This document shows positions 1 through 8,816 of a stretch of DNA of 64,000 nucleotides, piece by piece. The position numbers and the translations under genes are program-made. Numbering within the stretch: position 1 is the stretch's first letter; each line of letters opens with the position of its first letter. The stretch is from Rhizobium mongolense USDA 1844 (GTDB taxonomy: Bacteria; Pseudomonadota; Alphaproteobacteria; Rhizobiales; Rhizobiaceae): assembly GCF_000419765.1 (NCBI RefSeq), contig NZ_ATTQ01000011.1, positions 186,001 through 250,000 of the forward strand, read 5' to 3'. A model generated the notes under the pieces. It saw nothing but the letters and a program-made list of their open reading frames with translations. It was not told where the DNA came from and did no database searches.

Positions 1-624
1 CGAACCCCACTGGCGCTGATCGCCACGCAGGCCGCCGTGGCTGCCAGGGAAGTTGACATTCGTCAACGCGATGAAGCACTTCAGGCTCTGCAGAAAAGCA
101 CGCGTCAAGTTACGCGGCTGGCCGGGCAGCTACTCGCTCTTTCGCGAGCCGAACCCGGAAACTTCCTCCCACGCACAGAACATATCGACTTGGCGACCCT
201 GGCACGCTGTGTTCTCGAAAATCTCGCCGAAGAGGCTTTGAAACGCAATATCGACCTCGGTTTCGACGATGGCGGCCCAGCAAATGTAACTGGTGATGCA
301 ACCATGCTCGGCGAGTTGGTAGTGAACCTGGTCGACAACGCCCTGCGTTATACGCCGCCGGGCGGCTCAGTGACCGTTTCTGTCAAATCACTGCAAAACA
401 TGGCAATCCTGATGGTTGAAGACACGGGACCGGGAATTGCTGAAAGTGAGCGCACGCAAGTATTCGAACGCTTCTATCGAGTAATGGATACCGGGGCCGA
501 AGGTAGCGGCCTGGGGTTGGCAATCGTTCAGGAAGTGGTCGATGGCGCCGGCGGCACGATCGAACTGCGCGATGGAAAAGACGGAGGACTCCTTGTCCTT
601 GTAACATTGCCGCTTCGAGAGTGA
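1..624 (+). CDS. Two-component sensor histidine kinase, C-terminal part (5' end outside window)
   Basis: The reading frame is open from base 1 and begins with RTPLALI, the residues that follow the phospho-accepting His-Glu-Leu of a HisKA box, so the window starts just after the catalytic histidine. A dimerisation helix follows, then a complete HATPase_c domain: N box (VNLVDNALRYTP), G1 box (EDTGPGIAESE), F box (FERFYR) and G2 box (GSGLGLAIV). This is a TctE/QseC-like membrane kinase that would phosphorylate a response regulator encoded upstream of the window. Its stimulus cannot be read here because the sensor domain is missing. It converges on an ABC importer operon and shares a terminator with it. 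Confidence 0.93.
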   Translation, partial: RTPLALIATQAAVAAREVDIRQRDEALQALQKSTRQVTRLAGQLLALSRAEPGNFLPRTEHIDLATLARCVLENLAEEALKRNIDLGFDDGGPANVTGDATMLGELVVNLVDNALRYTPPGGSVTVSVKSLQNMAILMVEDTGPGIAESERTQVFERFYRVMDTGAEGSGLGLAIVQEVVDGAGGTIELRDGKDGGLLVLVTLPLRE

Positions 625-630
625 AAAACC

Positions 631-662
631 AAAAGGGTCGGGCGTGTCACCCGACCCTTTTT
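631..662. terminator. Bidirectional intrinsic terminator between convergent genes
   Basis: A perfect 12-bp stem (AAAAGGGTCGGG at 631-642 and CCCGACCCTTTT at 650-661) with a 7-base loop lies between the kinase stop and the stop of the minus-strand permease. The A-run on one side and T-run on the other allow it to end transcripts from both directions. Confidence 0.9.
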
Positions 663-686
663 GCGTTCCAGCAATGCTTGGGAAAA

Positions 687-1562
687 TTACTGAACGTCAA
701 TCTGCTGTGGCCGCCACTTGGACAGACGGCTCTCGATCACCGTCATGATTGCCTCTGCAACCAGTGTGAAAATCATGACGAGAACAATCGCCGCGAACAT
801 GCCAGCGGCATCGAACGTGCCCTTGGCAATCGAAATCAGCTGGCCAATACCAAAGCGGGCACCGACAAATTCCCCAACAATCGCGCCGATAATAGCAAAG
901 CCGAACGAAACATGCAGACTAGCGAAGATCCAGCTCATCGCCGATGGAACGATAACACTGCGGGTGACCTGCCAATTGGAGGCACCGAGAATACGTGCAT
1001 TGGCGATCATGTTGCGGTCTGCTTCCCGCACGCCCTGAAAAGCGTTTGCGAAAACCACGAAAAACACCATGATGAAGGCAAGCGCAACCTTGGATGGCAA
1101 GCCGAGCCCCATGATCATGATGAAGATCGGTGCAAGCACAACACGCGGGATGGAATTGATCGCCTTAATGTAAACCGAGAAGATATCCGAGAGGAAGCGG
1201 TTGCGGCCAAGTCCGATGCCAACCAGCACACCTGCGATCGAACCGGCTAAAAAGCCGATCAACGCCTCTTGCATGGTAACCCAAAGGTTATACCAAAGCG
1301 AACCTTCCGTCGTGCCGTTGAGGGCCCAGTCGTAGAGTCGCTCGGCGATGGCGCTCGGGCTTGCATAAAAAAACGGGTCGATCCACAGCATCGTGGAAGA
1401 CAGCTCCCAAAGCCCGAGTGTCGCGGCGAGAATACCGATTTGCCAGAACAAAACCGTCTGCTTGCGGCGCTTGACCGACTTCAACGCCGCCGCTTCAATT
1501 TCGGCATCAGACGTGCCGGGGCGAAAAACGGTGCCGGTTGTCTCCATGGTTGCGTTTGCCAT
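687..1562 (-). CDS. ABC transporter permease, SsuC/TauC/NrtB family
   Basis: This 291-aa inner-membrane permease has about six hydrophobic segments and a cytoplasmic loop with the EAA-type motif (GASNWQVTRSVIVPSA) that docks to the ATPase. ATG at 1562 is chosen because AAGGA lies seven bases upstream; an extension to 1631 would overlap the ATPase gene and lacks such a site. It is the last gene of a binding protein-ATPase-permease operon. The family imports aliphatic sulfonates, taurine, nitrate or similar small molecules. The substrate is not identifiable from sequence. Confidence 0.9.
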   Translation of the reverse strand: MANATMETTGTVFRPGTSDAEIEAAALKSVKRRKQTVLFWQIGILAATLGLWELSSTMLWIDPFFYASPSAIAERLYDWALNGTTEGSLWYNLWVTMQEALIGFLAGSIAGVLVGIGLGRNRFLSDIFSVYIKAINSIPRVVLAPIFIMIMGLGLPSKVALAFIMVFFVVFANAFQGVREADRNMIANARILGASNWQVTRSVIVPSAMSWIFASLHVSFGFAIIGAIVGEFVGARFGIGQLISIAKGTFDAAGMFAAIVLVMIFTLVAEAIMTVIESRLSKWRPQQIDVQ

Positions 1563-1575
1563 TTCTAAATCCTTC

Positions 1576-2394
1576 CTATGCGGCTTCGCTTGCGCGGCGA
1601 TAACTGGTTTCGACCTCCTGTCGCAGATCATTCCAGATGGTCTTGCAATAGTCGATGAATTGCTGCTCGTATCGGATTTCCGACACGACGCGCGGCCGTG
1701 GCAGGTCGATTTTGTAGACCGATTTGACAGTTGCGGGTCCGGCGGTCAGGACATAGACTTTGTCGGCAAGAGCGACAGCTTCCTCAAGGTCGTGCGTGAC
1801 GAACACCACTGATGCCTTGCGCTCAGCCCATAGTTTGAGCAATTCCTCGTGCATGACGGTGCGTGTCTGCACGTCCAGTGCGGAAAAGGGTTCGTCCATC
1901 AAAAGTATTTCCGGCTCGTTGATGAAGGTCTGAGCGAGCGAGACGCGCTTGCGCATTCCGCCGGACAATTGATGCGGATAGTGGTTGATGAACTTCGAAA
2001 GGCCGACGCGCGCAAGCCAGCCCTTGGCCATTGCTTCCGCAACATCGCGCCGCTTGCCACGGAACAAGGGGCCGGCCATTACATTGTCGATTACACTCTT
2101 CCAGGGGAAAAGAGCATCCATTTGAAAGGCAAAGCCGACGCGCGGATCGATTCCGGATACGGGCCCGCCCATCAGACGGACTTCGCCGGCGCTCGGCCGC
2201 GCGAGGCCGGTGACAAGATTGAGCGTAGTCGACTTGCCGCAACCCGTTGGGCCGACCACGGCGGCGAACTCACCGCGTTCGACAGTCATGCTGAAATCGC
2301 GAAGGGCTGCGAGCGACTTGCCGGTCGGGGAAACGAAGCGGCGGCTCACATTGATCAGTTCGATCGCTGGATCCAGGGTCATTTGCTCTGTCAT
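1576..2394 (-). CDS. ABC transporter ATP-binding protein, SsuB/TauB family
   Basis: A 272-aa nucleotide-binding subunit with Walker A (GPTGCGKST), Q-loop (FAFQMDALFPWKS), signature (LSGGMRKRV) and Walker B with catalytic Glu (ILLMDEPFSALD), followed by the H-loop (VFVTHDLEEA). The PWKS after the Q-loop is typical of nitrate/sulfonate/taurine importers. It lies 84 bp after the binding-protein gene and 13 bp before the permease gene, so the three are probably cotranscribed. It should energise import of the ligand bound by the product of 2479-3495. Confidence 0.93.
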   Translation of the reverse strand: MTEQMTLDPAIELINVSRRFVSPTGKSLAALRDFSMTVERGEFAAVVGPTGCGKSTTLNLVTGLARPSAGEVRLMGGPVSGIDPRVGFAFQMDALFPWKSVIDNVMAGPLFRGKRRDVAEAMAKGWLARVGLSKFINHYPHQLSGGMRKRVSLAQTFINEPEILLMDEPFSALDVQTRTVMHEELLKLWAERKASVVFVTHDLEEAVALADKVYVLTAGPATVKSVYKIDLPRPRVVSEIRYEQQFIDYCKTIWNDLRQEVETSYRRASEAA

Positions 2395-2478
2395 GAGATA
2401 TCCTTACGCATGCCTTGAGGTGCATGCGGGTACTTTGTTCAAGGGAACCGCTTCCGGTTTGGCCGGACGTGGAGGGGC

Positions 2479-3495
2479 TTAATTGACGTTCTTCACAAAT
2501 TCCGTGGTGAAGGTCTTCGAAAGGTCAATCCGCTTACCCTTGACGTTTTTGGAGAATTCGGAGAGGACGGCAAGAACAGTCTTCGGGCCGTCTTCTGGCA
2601 TCACGCCGTCCGGCGTGAACATACCCTTGCCCGCGTTGAGTGCGGCGATATAGCCCTCCTTGTCGCCGACGTAGAAATCCTTCGGCACCTTTTCGGCGAT
2701 CTCGGCGGCAGAATGAGTGTTGATGAACTTCAAAGTTTTTACGAATGCAGTGGCCAGCTTTTGGGCCTCCTGCTTATGCGCATCGACCCAGGCCGTCTCC
2801 ATGTAGAGAGAGGCAGCTGGATATGTGCCGCCGAGCGCTTTGCGTGTAGACTCGACGGTGCGCATGTCGACCAGAACCGATGCCTCACCAGTCTTCACCA
2901 TGCGCGAGATTGTCGGCTCCGTCGTCATTCCCGCCTGAATCTGATCCTGCTGCATGGCGGCGATGAAGGTGCCCCCTGCGCCCACGGGAACGGTGACAAC
3001 ATCTCCGGATTGTAACCCAGCCTTTGAGGCCATGAAAAGGGTCAGGAAATTGGTCGAGGAACCAAGTCCGGTCACGCCGAGCGTCTTGCCCTTAAATTCG
3101 CTTGGGGCATTGATTTCCGGGTGCTTGCTCGAAACAAGCACAACCTCGCCCGGCGCCTGACTGAACTGGACGATCGATTCGACGAACTTGCCTTTTGCCT
3201 GCAGATCAACGCAATGATCATAGAAGCCGACAACTCCCTGTACGGCGCCGGCGAGCAGTTGATTTTCTGCATCAACGCCCGCAGCCTCGTTCAGAAGTTC
3301 GACATCAAGGCCTTCTTCCTTGAAGTATCCCAGCGCCTCGGCGAGCTTTGCTGGCAAATAGATCTGCTTTTCATAGCCGCCAACCATGATCGTGATCTTG
3401 TCAGCAGCATTGGCCGAATGCGCCGTCGCCATGGCGGCGCCAGCAAGGAAGACGGAAACGGCAGCGGTGTGAAAGAGCGGGCGTGTAGAACGCAT
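2479..3495 (-). CDS. ABC transporter periplasmic substrate-binding protein (SsuA/NMT1-like)
   Basis: This 338-aa protein begins with a Sec signal peptide (basic MRSTR, hydrophobic stretch, cleavage probably after AHSANA near residue 30) followed by an NMT1/SsuA-like solute-binding fold (opening ITIMVGGYEKQIYLP, then LGYFKEEGLDVELL). It heads the operon, with its promoter presumably in the region above 3495. Such proteins deliver organic sulfur or nitrogen compounds to the membrane permease. No neighbouring catabolic enzyme hints at the ligand, so the substrate is left open. Confidence 0.9.
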   Translation of the reverse strand: MRSTRPLFHTAAVSVFLAGAAMATAHSANAADKITIMVGGYEKQIYLPAKLAEALGYFKEEGLDVELLNEAAGVDAENQLLAGAVQGVVGFYDHCVDLQAKGKFVESIVQFSQAPGEVVLVSSKHPEINAPSEFKGKTLGVTGLGSSTNFLTLFMASKAGLQSGDVVTVPVGAGGTFIAAMQQDQIQAGMTTEPTISRMVKTGEASVLVDMRTVESTRKALGGTYPAASLYMETAWVDAHKQEAQKLATAFVKTLKFINTHSAAEIAEKVPKDFYVGDKEGYIAALNAGKGMFTPDGVMPEDGPKTVLAVLSEFSKNVKGKRIDLSKTFTTEFVKNVN

Positions 3496-4140
3496 AAACT
3501 ATATCCTCCTGATGGTTTTCAGCATCGCCAATAACACACGGGCTCGTGTCTCTCCTCCACGATGCGACGACAACAGTAGCAGCCCAAGCTTTCAGTCAGC
3601 TTTCAGCCATGTGGCTTAATCTCCAAATCACGAGCGCCGTTCCGCAACGTTCCGAGCAGTCTTGAATCGACGAAGGTGAACACCTTTCCGGTCAGGTTGG
3701 GATTTACTTCGTGTACCGGCGGCCTCTTGCCGGTTTTCCGACCGGCGGCTGGAATAGATCTCAAGTGGCAGTCTGTGTCGCGTACCAAGCGTCAGAGTTT
3801 CACCGCTAGCCATAATCGCGCTTTGGCTAATTCGTATTCCGTCGCGAGCTTCCACGATAGCTCGCGGTTGCTGCGGAGACAATTCACCGTTTCGAGCCTG
3901 TCAGAGATCTCGCACCAGTCGAGGAAGCAATCAGGGTTCGACGTCGGCAATGGACGATATACCCTAAGCAAAAGCATGCGCGTTCTTCAGGATAGAGCGA
4001 AGTTTAAGCGCCAGACGCGCAGCGATCGCCGGCAGAATATCTCCCCATCTTCAACGACTGCAAATGAGGAGGCTGGCGGTAGTGTTGACTCTGGAGTTCA
4101 CTCAGCAGAAAACAGGCGATCGAATAGAGAGGAAGTAATG
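3496..4140. other. Intergenic stretch without a recognised gene
   Basis: This 645-bp stretch separates the minus-strand importer from the plus-strand SyrB-like gene and must hold both promoters. It is open in one frame upstream of the SyrB-like start, but the translation has no recognisable domain and its composition differs from the Ala/Lys-rich protein that follows. No hairpin or repeat stood out. Confidence 0.5.
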
Positions 4141-4611
4141 ATGGCTAACGAGAACACCCCAGGACCGGTTGCTGCAGTTGAGGCGACGGATGCAGAGGCA
4201 AAAGCACCTGCTGCCAAGAAGCAGAAGCCACCACAGCGTCAGAAGACGACCGTCGAACCGGCGCGAGCCGCGGCAAAGGCAAGTGCCGCAAAGTCGCAGG
4301 TCGCCAAGCCCAGGACGTATAGCGAACAAGAAAAAACCGGCAAGCTCAAGCTGATCGAAAAGGCAATCACCGAAGCCAAGAGCACCCTCAAGGATGCGAT
4401 CAAGAGTGCCGGCATATCGGAGCAAACGTACTATAACTGGAAACGGACCGCGACGCCCGTTGTTCAGAAAAACGTGAAGCCTGTTCCTGCCGGCGATGAG
4501 CTGGCAGATCTTGTCCAGCTCGAAAAAGAGAACCAAAAGCTTCGCAAGCTTCTGGCGGATAAATTGCGCTCGGAAAATACGGAACTGCGCAAGAGGCTCG
4601 GGCTGGATTGA
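4141..4611 (+). CDS. syrB: SyrB-like transcriptional regulator
   Basis: The 156-aa product has the SyrB layout known from Sinorhizobium: an Ala/Lys/Pro-rich, probably disordered N-terminus (residues 1-58), a helix-turn-helix-like segment (KLIEKAITE...GISEQTYYNWK, residues 68-101) and a C-terminal coiled coil (LVQLEKENQKLRKLLADKL, residues 124-142) ending KRLGLD. In S. meliloti SyrB represses syrM, a symbiosis regulator. Two ATGs stand in tandem at 4138 and 4141; the AGGA at 4130-4133 is better spaced for 4141. A larger gene with a similar C-terminus follows 290 bp downstream. DNA binding is inferred from the family. Confidence 0.8.
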   Translation: MANENTPGPVAAVEATDAEAKAPAAKKQKPPQRQKTTVEPARAAAKASAAKSQVAKPRTYSEQEKTGKLKLIEKAITEAKSTLKDAIKSAGISEQTYYNWKRTATPVVQKNVKPVPAGDELADLVQLEKENQKLRKLLADKLRSENTELRKRLGLD

Positions 4612-4900
4612 TCTAGGAACGACGCCGTGCAGGCGGTCATCTGCTCGATTGACCGCCTGATCTTCTTTGACTCCAGAGGCTTGGTCGCCTCCAGTCTCTC
4701 CGTTGAGGAGAGCAATCGCGGGAGCGAATGTCTCCTGCTCAAATGACCGTTGCGACGGGATTGTTGGCGCGAAGGATTCGTCGTTCTGTCGGACACTGGC
4801 CAGTTGAAGCGCGCAGCAAGGCGATATATGGGTTCCAGCAGGAACGCAGTCGCGCTGCTCGGCGCCTGCTATTTAGCGATTTGCTCAAGGTTGAAACCAT

Positions 4901-5518
4901 ATGAAAACGCCACAACGGAAATTCGTTGTTGAATTCAAGTCGGGTCGACGACAGACGAAGGCGCGAACGAACTCAATTTGGGGTGACACCGATCTCAAGG
5001 CTTTGGTTCGTGAGGCGGAAGATAAGGCGCCGCATCTGTTCAATTCAAATGCGGCACCTGGTAGGCCTGACGAGGGCGGAGAGGACGTAGCGTCTGATGC
5101 GATGAACTCGGCCTCAGCTGGCGGAGACGCAGGCGAGGCGAGCGTTGCGGTAGCATCGACATCATTAGGTGACGGCGCAAAGGTCGACCTACCAAAGCAA
5201 AATGAGACCACTGTTGCGACTGCCGAAGTTGTTGAACCGGTGCAGGAGCGCGCGCTGGTGTTTCAGCCCAAGCGAACATCAAGCAACACCCCTCGAAAGC
5301 CTGCTGAGCGCGGTCCCCTCCGCGCGACCGCGCATGTTGCGATGAGGAGGAACAAGCCCCAAAGCGTGGAGGCCGTAACGGCTCGGGATGCGGTTTCCCT
5401 CGAGGAGGTAACTACACTTGATGCAGAAAACAAGCGGCTCAAGAGGCTACTGGCAGAACGGCTTCATGCACAGAACCTGCAGCTCAAGAAGATGCTCGAG
5501 CGCTTTGATGTCACGTAA
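4901..5518 (+). CDS. SyrB-associated hypothetical protein with SyrB-like C-terminal coiled coil
   Basis: This 205-aa protein has a basic N-terminus (KTPQRKFVVEFKSGRRQ), a long low-complexity Ala/Glu/Ser middle and a C-terminal segment (LDAENKRLKRLLAERL, residues about 172-187, then LQLKKMLERF) that matches the coiled coil of the SyrB-like protein upstream. The N-terminal motif recalls a short 'KRFVVEFKSGRR' module seen in rhizobial proteins encoded near SyrB. Without the HTH it might act through dimerisation with its neighbour. Function is unknown and the pairing idea is inference. A hairpin at 5527-5550 follows the stop. Confidence 0.7.
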   Translation: MKTPQRKFVVEFKSGRRQTKARTNSIWGDTDLKALVREAEDKAPHLFNSNAAPGRPDEGGEDVASDAMNSASAGGDAGEASVAVASTSLGDGAKVDLPKQNETTVATAEVVEPVQERALVFQPKRTSSNTPRKPAERGPLRATAHVAMRRNKPQSVEAVTARDAVSLEEVTTLDAENKRLKRLLAERLHAQNLQLKKMLERFDVT

Positions 5519-5526
5519 GACGCCAA

Positions 5527-5550
5527 GGGTCGCGCAGGCACGCGCGACCC
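5527..5550. terminator. GC-rich hairpin between convergent genes
   Basis: A perfect 9-bp inverted repeat (GGGTCGCGC / GCGCGACCC, loop AGGCAC) sits between the stop of the SyrB-associated gene and the stop of the peptide-binding protein gene. It lacks a long T-run, so it may be a weak bidirectional terminator. Confidence 0.55.
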
Positions 5551-5575
5551 CTGCCGCGAGGTATGAATACAACAA

Positions 5576-7093
5576 CTACTGGTTCTTCACGGTGTCTTCC
5601 AGGAAGAACCGGCCGAGCGGGTTCTGGTAAAAATTCTCAACATTCTTGCGCGCTACGTTGATGTAGGGGCTGTAATAGAGGTCGATCCAGTTCACGTCCT
5701 CCTTGGCCATCTTCTGCAGATCGAAATACATCTGCGCGCGCTTGGCCGGATCCAGTTCCTGACGCGCTTTGGCGACGAGGTCCTTCACCGCATCACTTTT
5801 ATAGTTGGTCATGTAGTTGTTATTGGAGTCGTGGCCGAGAACGAAGGTCGTCTTCTGGTCCGGGTCGAGAATGTCGTTGGTCCAGTAGTTGACCGAAATG
5901 TCGTAGTCGCCGTTGACAGTCATATCCCATTCCTGGCTGGGATCGACCTTCTGAAGATTGGCGGTAATGCCGGCCTTGGCGAGCTGCTGCTGGATCAACA
6001 CGGCCGTCTGCTCATCCACTTCATCGCCGGCACGCAGCAGATAGGTGAGCGTCAGGTTGGAGACGCCGGCATCCGCCAGCATTTGCTTGGCCTTTTCCGG
6101 GTCGTAGGGCCGCCGCAGATTGTCGGCATAGTGATAGAGCGCGCCCTTCGGAATGTAGGAATTAGCGATCGTACCCTGTCCGAACGTGACGGCATCAACG
6201 ATCGCCTTCTTGTCGATCGCCATGTCGAGCGCCTGGCGCACTTCCCTCTTGCCGAGATCGCCATGGGCGTGGTTGATCAGCAGATGGTCCTCGCGGGTCG
6301 AGGGATCGGTGAGCACGTTGAGGTTCGGATCCTTCTTCAGTTCCTCGACGCGAGAGAAAGGCACGAAAATCGCCGCATCCAGTTCCCCCGCCTCAACGTT
6401 TAACATGCGGGTATTGTCGTCAGGAACCGAGATCCACTCGACTCCGTCGAGCTTCACCCGATCCGCCTGCCAGAAGTTCGGGTTTTTCTTGAGGATGATG
6501 CGGTCACCGCGTCGCCATTCCTCCACGATGAAAGCGCCGGAAGCGATCGGCTTTTCGGCATAAGCGTCAGCGCCCAGGGATTCCATGCCCGCCTTGGAGA
6601 TGACCGAGGCGTTCGGAAGCGCGAGCGTTGAAAGGAATGGCGCGGAGGGGTTCTTCAGCTTGATGGTCAGCGTGCGCGGATCGGTCGCGACCGCAGTGTC
6701 GATCACCTTGTAGGAATCGCTCCAGAGCGAGCCTTCGTCGTCGCGAATGCGCAAGAGGCTGAAGACGGCATCTTCGGCCGTCAGCGGCGTTCCGTCGGAG
6801 AATTTCGCATCGCGGATCTTGAATGTATAGGTCAGGCCGTCATCCGAGGTCGTCCAGCTTTCGGCAAGGCCAGGCTCCAGCTCGGTGCCGGTCTTGTCGA
6901 CCCGCACCAGCACGTCATAGACGTTCGAGAAGACCCAGTTGTCGATGTTCTGCGCCGTCTTGATCGGGTCGAATGTCGTCGAATCCTCGCGGCGGCCGAT
7001 CGTCAGAACGCCGGCCGCTTCCGCATAGCTGGCGCTGAGGGTGAGGGCAGCGGCGAAGGCGGCAAGCCCGATAGATTTCCACCTGATGGTCAT
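5576..7093 (-). CDS. Peptide/opine ABC transporter substrate-binding protein (SBP_bac_5 family)
   Basis: The 505-aa product has a signal peptide (MTIRWKSIG..., cleavage after SASYAEA near residue 26) and the family 5 extracellular binding fold typical of DppA/OppA (ESWTTSDDGLTYTFKIRDAKFSDGTPL). ATG at 7093 is chosen because AAGGGA lies just upstream; an upstream start would add an untypical hydrophilic leader. It is the last gene of the operon pip-permease-permease-ATPase-binding protein. The proline iminopeptidase and LuxR-solo context suggests a short peptide or peptide-like plant compound as ligand. Confidence 0.93.
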   Translation of the reverse strand: MTIRWKSIGLAAFAAALTLSASYAEAAGVLTIGRREDSTTFDPIKTAQNIDNWVFSNVYDVLVRVDKTGTELEPGLAESWTTSDDGLTYTFKIRDAKFSDGTPLTAEDAVFSLLRIRDDEGSLWSDSYKVIDTAVATDPRTLTIKLKNPSAPFLSTLALPNASVISKAGMESLGADAYAEKPIASGAFIVEEWRRGDRIILKKNPNFWQADRVKLDGVEWISVPDDNTRMLNVEAGELDAAIFVPFSRVEELKKDPNLNVLTDPSTREDHLLINHAHGDLGKREVRQALDMAIDKKAIVDAVTFGQGTIANSYIPKGALYHYADNLRRPYDPEKAKQMLADAGVSNLTLTYLLRAGDEVDEQTAVLIQQQLAKAGITANLQKVDPSQEWDMTVNGDYDISVNYWTNDILDPDQKTTFVLGHDSNNNYMTNYKSDAVKDLVAKARQELDPAKRAQMYFDLQKMAKEDVNWIDLYYSPYINVARKNVENFYQNPLGRFFLEDTVKNQ

Positions 7094-7112
7094 GATGTCG
7101 TTCCCTTCGTTG

Positions 7113-8816
7113 TTATGGCATGCATTTGATGGATTGGATCGGTTTGCCCGGCGTCGGCTCGACACCTTTGAACCTCGGCTTATCCGGATCGATATCTGGG
7201 ATCGCCGCGATCAGCGCGGCGGTATAGGCATGCTTCGGCCGCGAAAAAACCTCTTCGGACGGCCCCTCCTCGACCACCTCGCCGCGGTACATGACGACGG
7301 TGCGTGTGCAGAGATGGCGCACAATCGCCAGGTCATGGGCAATGAAGATCAACGTCAGGTTCATCTTGGCCGCCAGATCCCGGAACAGGCCGATGATCTG
7401 CGCCTGGATGGTCACGTCTAGCGCTGCTACGCATTCATCGGCGACGATCATCTTGGGATTTACAGCCAGTGCCCGCGCAATGCCGGCCCGTTGGCATTGG
7501 CCGCCGCTCATGCTGCGCGGCTTTCGGAGTGCGAATTCGCGGTCGAGTCCGACGAGGTCGAGCAATTCCCCGATGCGTGCCGGAATGTCGCGTTTGGCGA
7601 CCGTGGCCTGCACCGTCAGCACCTCAGCCAGCGTCTGGCCGATCGTCAACCGCGGGTTCAGCGCGTTGAACGGGTCCTGGAAGACCATCGCCGTCTCCCG
7701 GCGCAGCTTAGCCAGTCCCGCCCTCCTCTGCTGGGCAAGGTCGATGCCGTCGAAACTGACATGACCGGACGAGATCGGCGTCAGGCCGAGGACGGCGCGG
7801 GCAAGCGTGCTTTTGCCGCTACCGGATTCGCCGACGATGCCGACCGTCTCGCCCGGCATGATCTGCAAGCTGACGCCGGAAACCGCGCTGACGGTCTTGG
7901 CGGCAGCTCCTTTGAAGAGCCTGCCGCCGGAAGGAAAGCGCACGTGCAAGTCGTCGATCTCAAGAAGCGGCTTCAACGCTTCTGCCGAGCGCGCGGTCTC
8001 GCTCCCGGCGGAGACGCCGATCTCTGGCATGGACGGATGGCTTTGGATCAGATTGATCGTGTAGGGGTCTTTCGGGCGGGAGAGGATCGCCCGCTTCGGG
8101 CCTTCCTCCAGCAGCCTGCCACCACGCATAACGGCGATACGGTCGCACGTCTGTGCCACGATGCCGAGATCGTGGGTGATGAGGATGATGGACAGCCCGC
8201 GCTTGTCCCGCAGATCCATCAGAAGGTTGAGAATTTGCGCCTGGATGGTCACGTCGAGCGCCGTCGTCGGCTCGTCAGCGATCAGGATTTTCGGATTGCA
8301 GGAAAGCGCCACGCCGATCATCGCGCGCTGGCGCATGCCGCCCGAAAATTCGTGCGGATAGCTGTCAAAGTGCCGAACGGGATCCGGAAAGCCGACCTGC
8401 GCCAGGATCTCGACGGCGGCCGCGCGCGCATCGCGCGCATTGAGGTCCTGATGATAGCGGATGCCTTCTGCGATCTGGTCGCCTATGCGCATGACTGGGT
8501 CGAGATGGCTGGTGGGGTTCTGGAAGATCATGCCGATTTCGCTGCCGCGCACGCTCAGCATCTCAGCATCGCTGACGGCGGTGAGATCACGGCCCTCCAG
8601 AAGCACGATGCCTCTCTCGATCGTTAGTCGCGAGGAGGGCAGGAGGCGGACGAGCGAGCGGCAGAACAGGCTCTTGCCGGAGCCGCTTTCGCCGACGAGA
8701 CCCAGAATTTCGCCTTTTGCGAGATCAAGCGACACGCCATCGAGCAGAATGCGGACCCCGCTGTCGAGATGCGCTTTGACGGTCAGGTCGCGGACGGAAA
8801 GAACGGACGCGCTCAT
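7113..8816 (-). CDS. Peptide ABC transporter ATPase, DppD-DppF tandem fusion
   Basis: This 567-aa protein contains two complete nucleotide-binding domains in one chain. The first has Walker A GESGSGKS, signature EFSGGMRQR and Walker B ILIADEPTTALD; the second has GESGSGKST, MSGGQCQRAG and MIVADECVAALD. Each is followed by the oligopeptide-transporter C-terminal extension. In the second Walker B the usual DEP is DEC. ATG at 8816 overlaps the stop of the upstream permease (ATGA), indicating translational coupling. The fused form replaces separate DppD and DppF subunits. It powers the permeases encoded at 8813-10599. Confidence 0.93.
   Translation of the reverse strand: MSASVLSVRDLTVKAHLDSGVRILLDGVSLDLAKGEILGLVGESGSGKSLFCRSLVRLLPSSRLTIERGIVLLEGRDLTAVSDAEMLSVRGSEIGMIFQNPTSHLDPVMRIGDQIAEGIRYHQDLNARDARAAAVEILAQVGFPDPVRHFDSYPHEFSGGMRQRAMIGVALSCNPKILIADEPTTALDVTIQAQILNLLMDLRDKRGLSIILITHDLGIVAQTCDRIAVMRGGRLLEEGPKRAILSRPKDPYTINLIQSHPSMPEIGVSAGSETARSAEALKPLLEIDDLHVRFPSGGRLFKGAAAKTVSAVSGVSLQIMPGETVGIVGESGSGKSTLARAVLGLTPISSGHVSFDGIDLAQQRRAGLAKLRRETAMVFQDPFNALNPRLTIGQTLAEVLTVQATVAKRDIPARIGELLDLVGLDREFALRKPRSMSGGQCQRAGIARALAVNPKMIVADECVAALDVTIQAQIIGLFRDLAAKMNLTLIFIAHDLAIVRHLCTRTVVMYRGEVVEEGPSEEVFSRPKHAYTAALIAAIPDIDPDKPRFKGVEPTPGKPIQSIKCMP

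Noticed and set aside
3676..4140. SyrB starting far upstream
   Set aside because: The upstream translation has no similarity to SyrB, and the ribosome site plus family length support 4141.
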